DNA of 39,586 nt from an uncultured Rhodospirillales bacterium (GTDB lineage: Bacteria > Pseudomonadota > Alphaproteobacteria > Acetobacterales > Acetobacteraceae). Below are positions 6,796 through 14,195 of the stretch, in pieces (position 1 is the first letter of the stretch; every line of letters begins with the position of its first letter). The stretch spans positions 1 to 39,586 of the forward strand of contig CAIJTR010000196.1 of assembly GCA_903823665.1 (NCBI GenBank). Reading direction: 5' to 3'. The position numbers and the translations under genes are program-made. The notes beneath the pieces were generated by a model. That model did no database searches and was not told where the DNA came from. It saw only the letters and a list, made by a program, of their open reading frames with translations.

Positions 6796-8558
6796 TGCAT
6801 ATCACGCGCGCAAAGCTCACGGCGTTCGTGCCGTATATGTTGATTTTGGCCGTGATCACGATTTTGCCAATGACCGGCAACGATTACCGCGCCCTGATCG
6901 GGACGCGGGCGGCGATCTATTGGATTTTGATCGCTGGGCTCAATCTGATTGTTGGTTACGCCGGGCAACTCGCCATCGGCTATGTGGCGCTGTTTGCACT
7001 TGGCTCCTACACCGCCTCGATTTTGGCGGCGGGGACCGTGACGCCGGAAATTCCGCCAGCCCTCGCATTGCTCGCCGGAGCCGGGGTTGGGGCCGTGTTT
7101 GGCGTGGTGGTGGGACTTCCCGCACTGCGCCTGCGCACCTTTTATTTCGCAATGTCGACGTTGGGCTTTGCAACCATCGTGACGCAGGTCGCACTCGGCT
7201 GGCAGAACGTGACAGGCGGCGGCATTGGGCTGTCCGGGCCGAGCCTTCCGGCACCGTTTGATACAGCCTGGGGGCTGTATTGGCTCTGCGTCGGGCTTGC
7301 TGTTGTGTTCACTTTGATCACCGCCAACGTTGCCGCCAGTCGCTTTGGGCGCGCGCTGATCGCCACACGCGATGCCGAGGTGGCCGCCGAGGCGTGCGGG
7401 ATTTCAAAGCCTCAGTTGCTGGTCAGTGTGTTCCTGTTTGCGGGTGCTGCGGCAGGGTTGGCGGGTGGGCTGTTTGCGAGCCTGCAAACCTACATCACGC
7501 CCGACGCGTTCACCTTCGATCTGTCATTGCTGTTCTTCATCTCCGTCCTGATCGGCGGCCGTGGCTCTATCCTAGGCCCCTTGCTTGGCACCATTTTGCT
7601 CACTCTGCTGCCTGAGATCGCGGCACCGTTGGCCGCGTGGTCCACCTTTGTTTATGCCGGGTTGCTGCTGCTGATCGTGCTTGCCATGCCGGGCGGGATT
7701 GCGGCTCTGCTCGACCGCGAGAGCCGCAAGGCGTTGCCGTCGGGGCGTGCGATTGTGCCGCAGCACGATGCGTTGCAGGAACTGCTCGGCGGAAAGCGTC
7801 TGCAACAGCGGCTGCAAATGTCTGGCATTCTTCTCAAGTTTGGCGAGCTGAGAGCGATTGATGGGCTGGATTTGTCGGTCGAGCCCGGCGAGGTGCATGG
7901 GCTGATTGGGCCAAACGGCAGCGGCAAAACGACGACACTGAACGTCATCTCTGGCTATTACCGGCCACAGGAAGGCAGTCTCACCCTCGGTGGCGAGACG
8001 CTGCCGGCGGCAAAGCCGGTGAAGCGTGCCGCGCGCGGTATTTGCCGCACATTCCAGACCCCGCGCATCATCGGCGAGGAGACCGCTCTGGAAAACGTCA
8101 TGATCGGCGGCACCCTCGCGGGGCGGGCAAGTTTTGTGGAGGCGTTGCTCGCGTTGCCCCGCGCGCGCGCTGACGAGCGGCAGATCAAAGCGACTGCGAT
8201 GGGCGCGTTACGGGCGGTTGGCCTGGACAGCCTCGCCGATATCCGCGCGGACCGCCTGCAGCACAGCGAGTTGCGGTTTCTTGAAATCGCGCGTGCGTTG
8301 ATGTTGCATCCGCGTCTTCTGCTGCTCGACGAGCCGGCGGCGGGGCTATCTGTGCAGGAGATCCTCAGGCTCGGTGCCTTGATCAAGGCGATCAGCCGCG
8401 AAGGGGTGGCGGTGCTGCTGGTGGAGCATCATGCCGATCTGATCTTTGACGTGTGTGACCGGGTGACGGTTCTCAATCTTGGTCGCGTGCTTGCGCACGG
8501 CACGCCCGCAGAGATCCGTGTGCACAAGGAGGTAGTCAGTGCCTATCTCGGAGCGTGA
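6795..8558 (+). CDS. fused HAAT permease and ATPase (LivM-LivG)
   Basis: 587 residues. The ATG at 6795 is 6 nt from GGAG (6785-6788); a GTG at 6792 is also possible. Residues 1 to about 310 form a LivM permease (GLNLIVGYAGQLAIG, VGLPALRLRTFYFAMSTLGFA, LIGGRGSILGPLLG). After a linker, residues from about 345 form a LivG ATPase: Walker A GPNGSGKT (from 372), Walker B LLLLDEP (Asp512, Glu513) and switch His545 (VEHH). The ABC signature is degenerate, LQHSELRFLEIARAL, with Ser491-Glu492 where Gly-Gln is usual. The fusion ties the cytoplasmic motor to the membrane subunit; LivF from the next gene would complete a two-ATPase importer. Confidence 0.9.
   Translation: MHITRAKLTAFVPYMLILAVITILPMTGNDYRALIGTRAAIYWILIAGLNLIVGYAGQLAIGYVALFALGSYTASILAAGTVTPEIPPALALLAGAGVGAVFGVVVGLPALRLRTFYFAMSTLGFATIVTQVALGWQNVTGGGIGLSGPSLPAPFDTAWGLYWLCVGLAVVFTLITANVAASRFGRALIATRDAEVAAEACGISKPQLLVSVFLFAGAAAGLAGGLFASLQTYITPDAFTFDLSLLFFISVLIGGRGSILGPLLGTILLTLLPEIAAPLAAWSTFVYAGLLLLIVLAMPGGIAALLDRESRKALPSGRAIVPQHDALQELLGGKRLQQRLQMSGILLKFGELRAIDGLDLSVEPGEVHGLIGPNGSGKTTTLNVISGYYRPQEGSLTLGGETLPAAKPVKRAARGICRTFQTPRIIGEETALENVMIGGTLAGRASFVEALLALPRARADERQIKATAMGALRAVGLDSLADIRADRLQHSELRFLEIARALMLHPRLLLLDEPAAGLSVQEILRLGALIKAISREGVAVLLVEHHADLIFDVCDRVTVLNLGRVLAHGTPAEIRVHKEVVSAYLGA
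8526..8532 (+). promoter_or_regulatory. ribosome-binding site AAGGAGG deciding a GTG start for LivF
   Basis: A full anti-16S match lies inside the end of the LivM-LivG gene, 6 nt before GTG 8539. It supports the non-ATG start and a 20-nt overlap of the two genes. Confidence 0.7.
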
Positions 8559-9279
8559 ATCGCTGCTGCGCGTGCGCGCTCTGCGCGCCGGATATGGCAA
8601 GGTCGGCATCTTGCATGGCATTGATATGGACATCTGTGCGGGTGAGCTGGTCACGCTGCTTGGGCCCAATGGTGCCGGCAAAACCACGCTTCTGCGTGCA
8701 ATCTCTGGCCTCATTCCTTGGAACGAAGGCGAAGTGAGCTTTGCCGGGGTGAGCCTGCGCGGTGTTGATCCAGGCAGGGCAGGGGCGATGGGGCTGGTGC
8801 ATGTCATCGAAGGCCATCGCGTGTTCACCCAGAGCACGGTGGCCGATAATCTTCTCCTGGCGGGCTACGGTTTGCCGCGTGGTGAGCGGTCGGCGCGGGT
8901 GGAGGAGGCGCTGTCGCATTTCCCGGAAATTGCCGAGAAGCGCGCCGCACTCGGCAGTGCGCTGAGCGGCGGGCAGCAGCAGATGTTGGCGGTGGCGCAA
9001 GGATTGGTGCGCAAGCCCAAGTTGATGATGCTCGATGAACCATCGGCGGGGCTGTCTCCGGTGCTGGTGGACCGGGTGTTTTCGGTTCTGGCGCAATTGC
9101 GCGATGGCGGGACGGCGGTGTTGCTCGTGGAGCAGTTGATCGAGAAGGCGCTCGCTGTGGCAGATAGGCTCTATGCGGTTTCACAGGGCCATATTGTGAT
9201 GACAGCGCAAGCCGACGAGGCTGATCTGCCGCAGCGTTTGGAGCGCGCGTATTTTGGCGTAGATGCTGCCGCGCTCTGA
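8539..9279 (+). CDS. HAAT/LIV-type ABC transporter ATP-binding protein (LivF family)
   Basis: 246 residues from GTG 8539. Walker A GPNGAGKT (42-49), canonical signature LSGGQ (142-146), Walker B LMMLDEP (Asp166, Glu167), and LLVEQL at the switch position, where Gln instead of His is normal for LivF proteins. Because LivF has a perfect signature and the LivG domain next door does not, the two composite ATP sites are probably unequal. It is the last gene of the plus-strand operon; GCGCT-CTG-AGCGC spanning the stop, followed by TTT (9271-9286), is a weak terminator candidate before the convergent operon. Confidence 0.92.
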   Translation: MPISERESLLRVRALRAGYGKVGILHGIDMDICAGELVTLLGPNGAGKTTLLRAISGLIPWNEGEVSFAGVSLRGVDPGRAGAMGLVHVIEGHRVFTQSTVADNLLLAGYGLPRGERSARVEEALSHFPEIAEKRAALGSALSGGQQQMLAVAQGLVRKPKLMMLDEPSAGLSPVLVDRVFSVLAQLRDGGTAVLLVEQLIEKALAVADRLYAVSQGHIVMTAQADEADLPQRLERAYFGVDAAAL

Positions 9280-9320
9280 GCGCTTTGTCCGCGATTGACA
9301 CACCAACGCGCGCCGAGGTT

Positions 9321-10145
9321 TCAGGCCTTGGCGGGGAACTCGTATAATGTGGCTGGCGTGTCCACCAGGATCATCTGCCGCGCTGCCGGCGGAACCCAGC
9401 TGAGCAATGTGTCGAGCAGGTCGGCTTCGTCGGGCGGGTTGGCGATGCCGATATGCGGCCAGTTGCTCGCCATGATGATCCGCTCAGGAAAGCGGGTGGC
9501 GGCAGCGCGGCCCAGGGTGGCCACGTCAGCGAAATCTGGCCCGCCGGTGCGGGATACCTCATAGGGTGCAGAGAGCTTGAGCCAAATCCGGCCGGTGTCG
9601 AGCAGGCGCAATAGGCATTGGAAGCCGGGATGCGTGACTGGCACGGGTTCCAGAAACTTGCCGGTATGGTCGATCAGCACGCGGCACGGCAGCGCGCGGA
9701 TGAGCGCCTCGCGCTCGGCAAACAGACGGCCATCCATTTGCAACTGGATGTGCCAGCCAAGCCGGGCGATACGGGCTGCCACCGACTCCAGATTGTCCCA
9801 GCCGATTGCCCCGCCCGGCAGCATCTGAAACCGCGCGCCGCGAATGCCGCCCGCGTGCAGACGCTCCAGTTCCGCCTCGCTCACGTGGCGGTCGATCACC
9901 GCCGTGCCGCGGGTGTTCTCAAGGCCCAGCTTTGCGATGGCTGCAAGTGTGCAGGAATTGTCAAGCCCGTAGGCGGTTGGCTGCACCACGACCGCGCGTG
10001 TCAACCCCAGCCGGGCTTGGATGGCCCGATAGGCGGCAACATCCGCCCAGGCTGGCCCTGGCCCCAGCGCGGTCGGTGCCGTGGGGGTCGTGGTGTCATA
10101 GATGTGGATATGGGTGTCGCAGGCACCGGGCGGAAGCTGGCTCAT
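9321..10145 (-). CDS. amidohydrolase family protein (2-pyrone-4,6-dicarboxylate hydrolase-like lactonase)
   Basis: 274 residues; the start ATG (10145) overlaps the stop of the dehydrogenase gene (ATGA). The fold resembles LigI-type amidohydrolases: DTHIHIYD with His12 and His14, an RGARF strand, LIDHTGKF with His160, WLKLSAPYE, and SNWPHIG near the end. LigI has Asp (TDWPH) as the catalytic base where this protein has Asn228. Relatives with SNFP/SNWP exist in the wider family, so this may be a different subgroup rather than a dead enzyme. The family hydrolyses lactones in aromatic and sugar-acid breakdown. It is the last gene of a TRAP transporter operon, so it probably opens a lactone derived from the imported acid. 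Confidence 0.82.
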   Translation of the reverse strand: MSQLPPGACDTHIHIYDTTTPTAPTALGPGPAWADVAAYRAIQARLGLTRAVVVQPTAYGLDNSCTLAAIAKLGLENTRGTAVIDRHVSEAELERLHAGGIRGARFQMLPGGAIGWDNLESVAARIARLGWHIQLQMDGRLFAEREALIRALPCRVLIDHTGKFLEPVPVTHPGFQCLLRLLDTGRIWLKLSAPYEVSRTGGPDFADVATLGRAAATRFPERIIMASNWPHIGIANPPDEADLLDTLLSWVPPAARQMILVDTPATLYEFPAKA

Positions 10146-11119
10146 AACCGACGCGTCCAATGCCCGGCATTGACGGCACCATTCGGCACTGCACCGCCAA
10201 CCAGCGCGCGCACCTGCTCGACCGTGTTCAACGCTTGCGCCTCGATCGCAGGCGGCGTGAGGCCGCCGATATGTGGCGTGGCGATCACGTTGGGCAATGC
10301 TGCGAGTGCAGCGGTTGGCATCTGATCCGACGCGCGGCCAACATCGAGCGCGGCACCGGCGATGCGCCCTTCGCTGAGGGCCTCGACCAATGCTGCCTCA
10401 TCCACAAGATTGCCGCGCGAGACGTTGATGAACACCGCATCGCGCTGCATCAGCGCTAAAGCGGCGGCGTTGATCAGGTTCTCGGTTGCTTCGGTTGCCA
10501 CCGCCAAGCACACGACATGATCAGCGCCGGCGAGCAGAGTTGGCAGGCTCACCTGACGAAAGGTTGGGTCTTCAACCGTGACGTGCGGGTCTGCGATCAG
10601 CACCTGCATCCCCATCGCGGCTGCAACCGGTGCCACGGCACGGCCAATGGCGCCATAGCCGATGATGCCGATGGTGGTGCCCGCGAGTTGGCGGCCCATT
10701 CTGGCCGTTGGCGCATGACCGGCCTGATAGGCGGCGGTGGCATTGGAAATTCCGCGATTGAGATCAACGAGGAAGCCGAACACCAGCTCATTGACAGATT
10801 CAACGAAGCCCGGCTTGGCCCGCGTCACCAGAACGCCACGTGCGGAGGCGGCAGCAACGTCGATATTGCGAACATCCACAGCGCAGCGCAGCACCGCGCG
10901 CAGCTCCGGCAACCCCGCGAAGATCTCGGCGGGAATGGCGGTGGCACGGTCGGCTACGATCAGATCCACGCCCTGTGCGGCAGCGATCAGCGATGTGCCT
11001 TCAAGCGTGGTCTTGCCCTGGTGCAGCACCACCTCGCCCAGCATTTGCAGCCCGGCCAGGGCGCGTGGGCCGTAGTAGTTCTCCCGCATATGGGGCGTGT
11101 GGGTGAGCAAGATGCGCAT
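10142..11119 (-). CDS. D-isomer-specific 2-hydroxyacid dehydrogenase family protein
   Basis: 325 residues, usual family length. Rossmann motif GYGAIG from Gly154, then IADPHV with an acidic residue fitting NAD preference; NVSRGNLVDEAAL with Arg235; TPHIGG with His283. The catalytic Glu normally found 29 residues after the Arg (in ..DVFxxEP..) is Ser264 here (DVGRASDQ), with an Asp beside it. The family reduces 2-oxo acids or oxidises D-2-hydroxy acids. The missing Glu suggests weakened or changed chemistry. The gene follows the TRAP permease gene after 3 nt and overlaps the amidohydrolase by 4 nt. Confidence 0.85.
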   Translation of the reverse strand: MRILLTHTPHMRENYYGPRALAGLQMLGEVVLHQGKTTLEGTSLIAAAQGVDLIVADRATAIPAEIFAGLPELRAVLRCAVDVRNIDVAAASARGVLVTRAKPGFVESVNELVFGFLVDLNRGISNATAAYQAGHAPTARMGRQLAGTTIGIIGYGAIGRAVAPVAAAMGMQVLIADPHVTVEDPTFRQVSLPTLLAGADHVVCLAVATEATENLINAAALALMQRDAVFINVSRGNLVDEAALVEALSEGRIAGAALDVGRASDQMPTAALAALPNVIATPHIGGLTPPAIEAQALNTVEQVRALVGGAVPNGAVNAGHWTRRL

Positions 11120-11122
11120 CGA

Positions 11123-12994
11123 TCAATATCCCATCACGTGTGGCAAGAACGTGCTGATCGCCGGTATGAAGGCGATCAGCAGAAGGCAAAGTAGCAAAAG
11201 GCCAAGATAGCCGAGCATTGGGCGCACCGTCTGTTCCACCGGCACTTTGCCGATCAGACAGGCCCCATAAAGCCCTAAGCCCAGTGGTGGCGCGAATAAG
11301 CCGATGCCCATCGCGATCACCAGCACCACACCGTAATGCAGCGGCGCGATACCAAGATGCTGTGCGACCGGCACCAGCAGCGGGCCAAAGATGATCAGTG
11401 CTGCCGCACCTTCCAACACCGAGCCCATGACGATCAGAATGCCGATGGAGAGCAGCATGAACATCCAGGTTCCGCTGTCACGCGACAGTGCAATCATGAA
11501 CTCCCCCACTGCATGCGGCACTTGCTGCAAGGTCAGCACGAAGGCCAGAGATTGCGCGGTGGCAACGATGAACAGCACCAGACCAGAGCGTGAAGCGGCA
11601 TGGGTGAAGCTGCGCCACGCCGCCGGCAGGCTGAGTTCCCGAAATACGCCAGCGCCCACCACCAGAGCATAAAGTGCGGCGAAGGCGGAGATTTCGGTGG
11701 CAGTGGCAAAGCCGGATTTGAAGCCGATGAAGATCATCGCAATCAACCCGAGCGACACCGCGGCACCAAACCACATCCGTCGCGCCGCAGCCCGTTCCAG
11801 TCGCTCCGGTGCCGGCCCTGTGTTGGGCTTGCCGAACAGGATGGACACGCCGATCAGCGCCGATGCCATCAAGGCTGCGGGCAGCAAGCCAGCGGCAAAC
11901 AGTCCGCCGATGGACAAGTTTGCCACGAAGCCGAGGATGATCAGGTTGATGCAGGGCGGGATCGTCTCCGCCATCACCGCAGACGCCGCCAGTAATGCGA
12001 CCGCCGATCCGGGGTTCTGGCCGGATTTGCGTGACGCGGGGATCAGCACGGCCCCGACTGCTGCCACATCGGCCATTTTTGAGCCGGAAATACCGGAGAA
12101 TATGACCATCGCGGCCACCATCACCACGTTCAGCCCGCCACGCAGCCGGCCAACCAGACGTTGCAGCAGTTCGATCAGCCGGACGGACATGCCGTTGGCT
12201 TCCATAAGGTAGCCCACGAGAATGAAGAACGGGATGGCGAGAAGCACAAAATTGTCGATCCCGCGCGCCATTTGCTGGGCGAAGATCACCCCAGGCACAT
12301 TGCCCTCCACCCAAATGAAGATCAGCGCCGCCAAGGCCAGCGCAAAGCCGATCGGCAATCCGCCTGCGAGCGTGATGACGAAGCCGAGCAGCATCAACGT
12401 GCCGGAAGACGGCATTGCGTCTTCCATCCAGGCATCCCCGGCCAGATAGAGCCCCGCCACCACCGCCAGCACCGCAATGGCGAGGAGGATATCGCGGCGC
12501 GGGCGGTTGATGAAAATGTCGGCGGCGAACACCGCCATGCAGCACGCGCCCACGCCCATTGGATAGAACGTGAGTTGCAACGGCAAGCCGGAGCCGGTGG
12601 TTTGGCCGGTGGTGATCCAGCCAAGTTCCAGTGCGTGCCACGCAACGTACGCCGCCACCGCCAGCACCAAAGCCGCACCGACATCGTCTGCCATTCGCTG
12701 CCAATTCGGCCGCAGCAGATCCCGAAAGAACACCACGCCAGGATTTTCGCCGCGCGCCAAAGCCGAAGCCGCACCGAAGAAGCTGGATGCGACCATCAGG
12801 CCGCGCGCGATGTCATCGGCCCACTCAACCGGCGCGGTGAATACCGAACGGGCGATCACCGAGAAGATCACCACCGCAAGATCGGCTGCCAGCAAGCTTG
12901 CCGCGACGGTATCGGTAACTGGCAGCAGCGCAGAACTGACCCAGCGCCCGCCCTTCGCCTGTGCGTCGGGCGGGCTCACGATCGCATCTGGCAC
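11123..12994 (-). CDS. TRAP transporter permease, fused DctQ-DctM
   Basis: 623 residues. GTG start at 12994, 2 nt after the dctP stop, with no in-frame ATG nearby. Residues to about 185 are a four-helix DctQ-type small subunit (VEWADDIARGLMVASSFFGA, then LRPNWQRMADD). From about residue 195 it is a DctM large subunit (GFVITLAGGLPIGFALALAA, FFILVGYLMEANGMS, ISGSKMADVAAVG, IPPCINLIILG, GPLLVPVAQHLGI). This is a secondary, ion-driven importer of carboxylic acids across the inner membrane with the DctP protein upstream. Q-M fusions are known but are less common than separate genes. Confidence 0.92.
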   Translation of the reverse strand: MPDAIVSPPDAQAKGGRWVSSALLPVTDTVAASLLAADLAVVIFSVIARSVFTAPVEWADDIARGLMVASSFFGAASALARGENPGVVFFRDLLRPNWQRMADDVGAALVLAVAAYVAWHALELGWITTGQTTGSGLPLQLTFYPMGVGACCMAVFAADIFINRPRRDILLAIAVLAVVAGLYLAGDAWMEDAMPSSGTLMLLGFVITLAGGLPIGFALALAALIFIWVEGNVPGVIFAQQMARGIDNFVLLAIPFFILVGYLMEANGMSVRLIELLQRLVGRLRGGLNVVMVAAMVIFSGISGSKMADVAAVGAVLIPASRKSGQNPGSAVALLAASAVMAETIPPCINLIILGFVANLSIGGLFAAGLLPAALMASALIGVSILFGKPNTGPAPERLERAAARRMWFGAAVSLGLIAMIFIGFKSGFATATEISAFAALYALVVGAGVFRELSLPAAWRSFTHAASRSGLVLFIVATAQSLAFVLTLQQVPHAVGEFMIALSRDSGTWMFMLLSIGILIVMGSVLEGAAALIIFGPLLVPVAQHLGIAPLHYGVVLVIAMGIGLFAPPLGLGLYGACLIGKVPVEQTVRPMLGYLGLLLLCLLLIAFIPAISTFLPHVMGY

Positions 12995-12996
12995 GA

Positions 12997-14025
12997 TCAG
13001 GCCGGGATGGCGCGGATCGCCTCAACAACGGGCTTCGCATCAGGATGCGCCTTGATGAAGGCATCGGTCTGCGGCAGGACGCGCTTGCGGAAGGCCTCAC
13101 GGTCGCAATCCACCACCGTCACCCCTTTGGCGGTGAGTTCCACCAGCGCCTCTTTCTCGACCGCGAGACCATGCACGCGGGTATCGGTGGCGGCCTTCTT
13201 GGCGGCATCCAGGAAACCCTCCCGCAAAGCGGCGGGCATGCGGTTGAATGTGGCGTCTGAGAAATACACGGCCAACGGCGAGAAATTATGCTCGGTGAGC
13301 GAGTAGAATTTCGCAGTCTCATAGAATTTCGAAGCGACGATGGTCGGCGGATCATGCTCCAGCCCGTCCAGCACGCCGGCTTGAAGTGCCGTGTAAATCT
13401 CGCCAAACGCCATCGGTGTGGCGGCAGCCCCCATCAGGCGCAGGCACTCGGTGATCACTGGGTTGGGCAGGGTGCGGATCTTCAGACCCGCCAAATCCTC
13501 CGGTGCATGCACCGCCTTGCGGGCGAGCACCGAGCGCGAGCCGAAATTATAGGCCCATGCAATGACGCGAATATTCGCCCCTTTCAACAACGCCTGCTCA
13601 ATCGGTGCTGCCGCGCCAGCATCGAAGGCTTTGGTTTGTTGTGGAAAGGAGGAGAACAGATAACCAAGGTCATACACGCCCACCAACGGCACCAAATTGG
13701 CCGAGATGGACGAGCCCGACACCATGATATCGATCACACCCAGCTTGACCGAGTTGATGACATCAATCTCCTGACCAAGTTGATTGTCAGGGAAAAACGC
13801 AATCTCAACCTGCCCGGCGATCGGGCTGGCGGCGATCTGCTTTATGAGATTGTCATAATACACTCGGCCATTGGCGAATTTCGGGTCGTTGGCCTGTGAC
13901 GATGAGAATTTCAATTTTAGCACGGCGGCTTGTGCGCGCCCGATCAGTGCCGGAGCGGCCAGGCCACCAGCAGCAAGGGTCATCGATGTTCGAAGCAAGC
14001 CCCGGCGATTGACCGTGAGTGTCAT
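12997..14025 (-). CDS. TRAP transporter solute-binding protein (DctP family)
   Basis: 342 residues. Ribosome-binding site GAGGGGA 7 nt before the ATG. The leader VNRRGLLRTSMTLAAGG carries a twin-arginine motif and ends near RAQA, so Tat export is likely. The mature protein shows DctP hallmarks: FPDNQLGQEIDVINSVKLG, the long-helix region with LKIRTLPNPVITECLRLMGA, and PMAFGEIYTALQAGVLDGLE. The conserved Arg in KIRT normally pairs with a ligand carboxylate, so a carboxylic acid ligand is likely. First gene of the operon dctP, dctQM, 2-hydroxyacid dehydrogenase, amidohydrolase. Confidence 0.92.
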   Translation of the reverse strand: MTLTVNRRGLLRTSMTLAAGGLAAPALIGRAQAAVLKLKFSSSQANDPKFANGRVYYDNLIKQIAASPIAGQVEIAFFPDNQLGQEIDVINSVKLGVIDIMVSGSSISANLVPLVGVYDLGYLFSSFPQQTKAFDAGAAAPIEQALLKGANIRVIAWAYNFGSRSVLARKAVHAPEDLAGLKIRTLPNPVITECLRLMGAAATPMAFGEIYTALQAGVLDGLEHDPPTIVASKFYETAKFYSLTEHNFSPLAVYFSDATFNRMPAALREGFLDAAKKAATDTRVHGLAVEKEALVELTAKGVTVVDCDREAFRKRVLPQTDAFIKAHPDAKPVVEAIRAIPA

Positions 14026-14090
14026 GTTTGTTTCCCCTCGTTGCCCGGCGTTACCGCATTTCTTTATGCCCGGTGCATCTTATTGATTTT

Positions 14091-14120
14091 ATTGTATGAC
14101 TAGATTTTGCTGGTGTGCAA
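14091..14120 (-). promoter_or_regulatory. candidate promoter of the TRAP operon, overlapped by a hairpin
   Basis: On the minus strand TTGCAC (14120-14115), 18 nt, TACAAT (14096-14091). A 7-bp inverted repeat CAAGCGC/GCGCTTG (14118-14124 and 14134-14140) overlaps the -35 and could be an operator or the end of the acylase transcript. The rest of 14141-14195 holds only a weak GACGCAA/TTGCGTC pair around the acylase stop. Confidence 0.4.
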
Positions 14121-14195
14121 GCGCGTTTCACGGGCGCTTGCAGAGCCGCAAGTTCCCGACGCAACTCGCCAATCGCATGAAAGTTTATCGTTGCG

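Noticed and set aside
12161-13306. Long plus-strand frame (381 codons) opposite the TRAP genes
   Set aside because: It is the antisense shadow of DctQM and DctP, which have clear family motifs; its translation is low-complexity, rich in His, Arg and Gln.
14092-14100. TTGTATGAC, similar to the TTGCATGACG boxes and also present at 31869-31877, as a shared regulator site
   Set aside because: At 14092 it overlaps the likely -10 of dctP, and at 31869 it overlaps the start codon of the Ppx gene; chance explains it.
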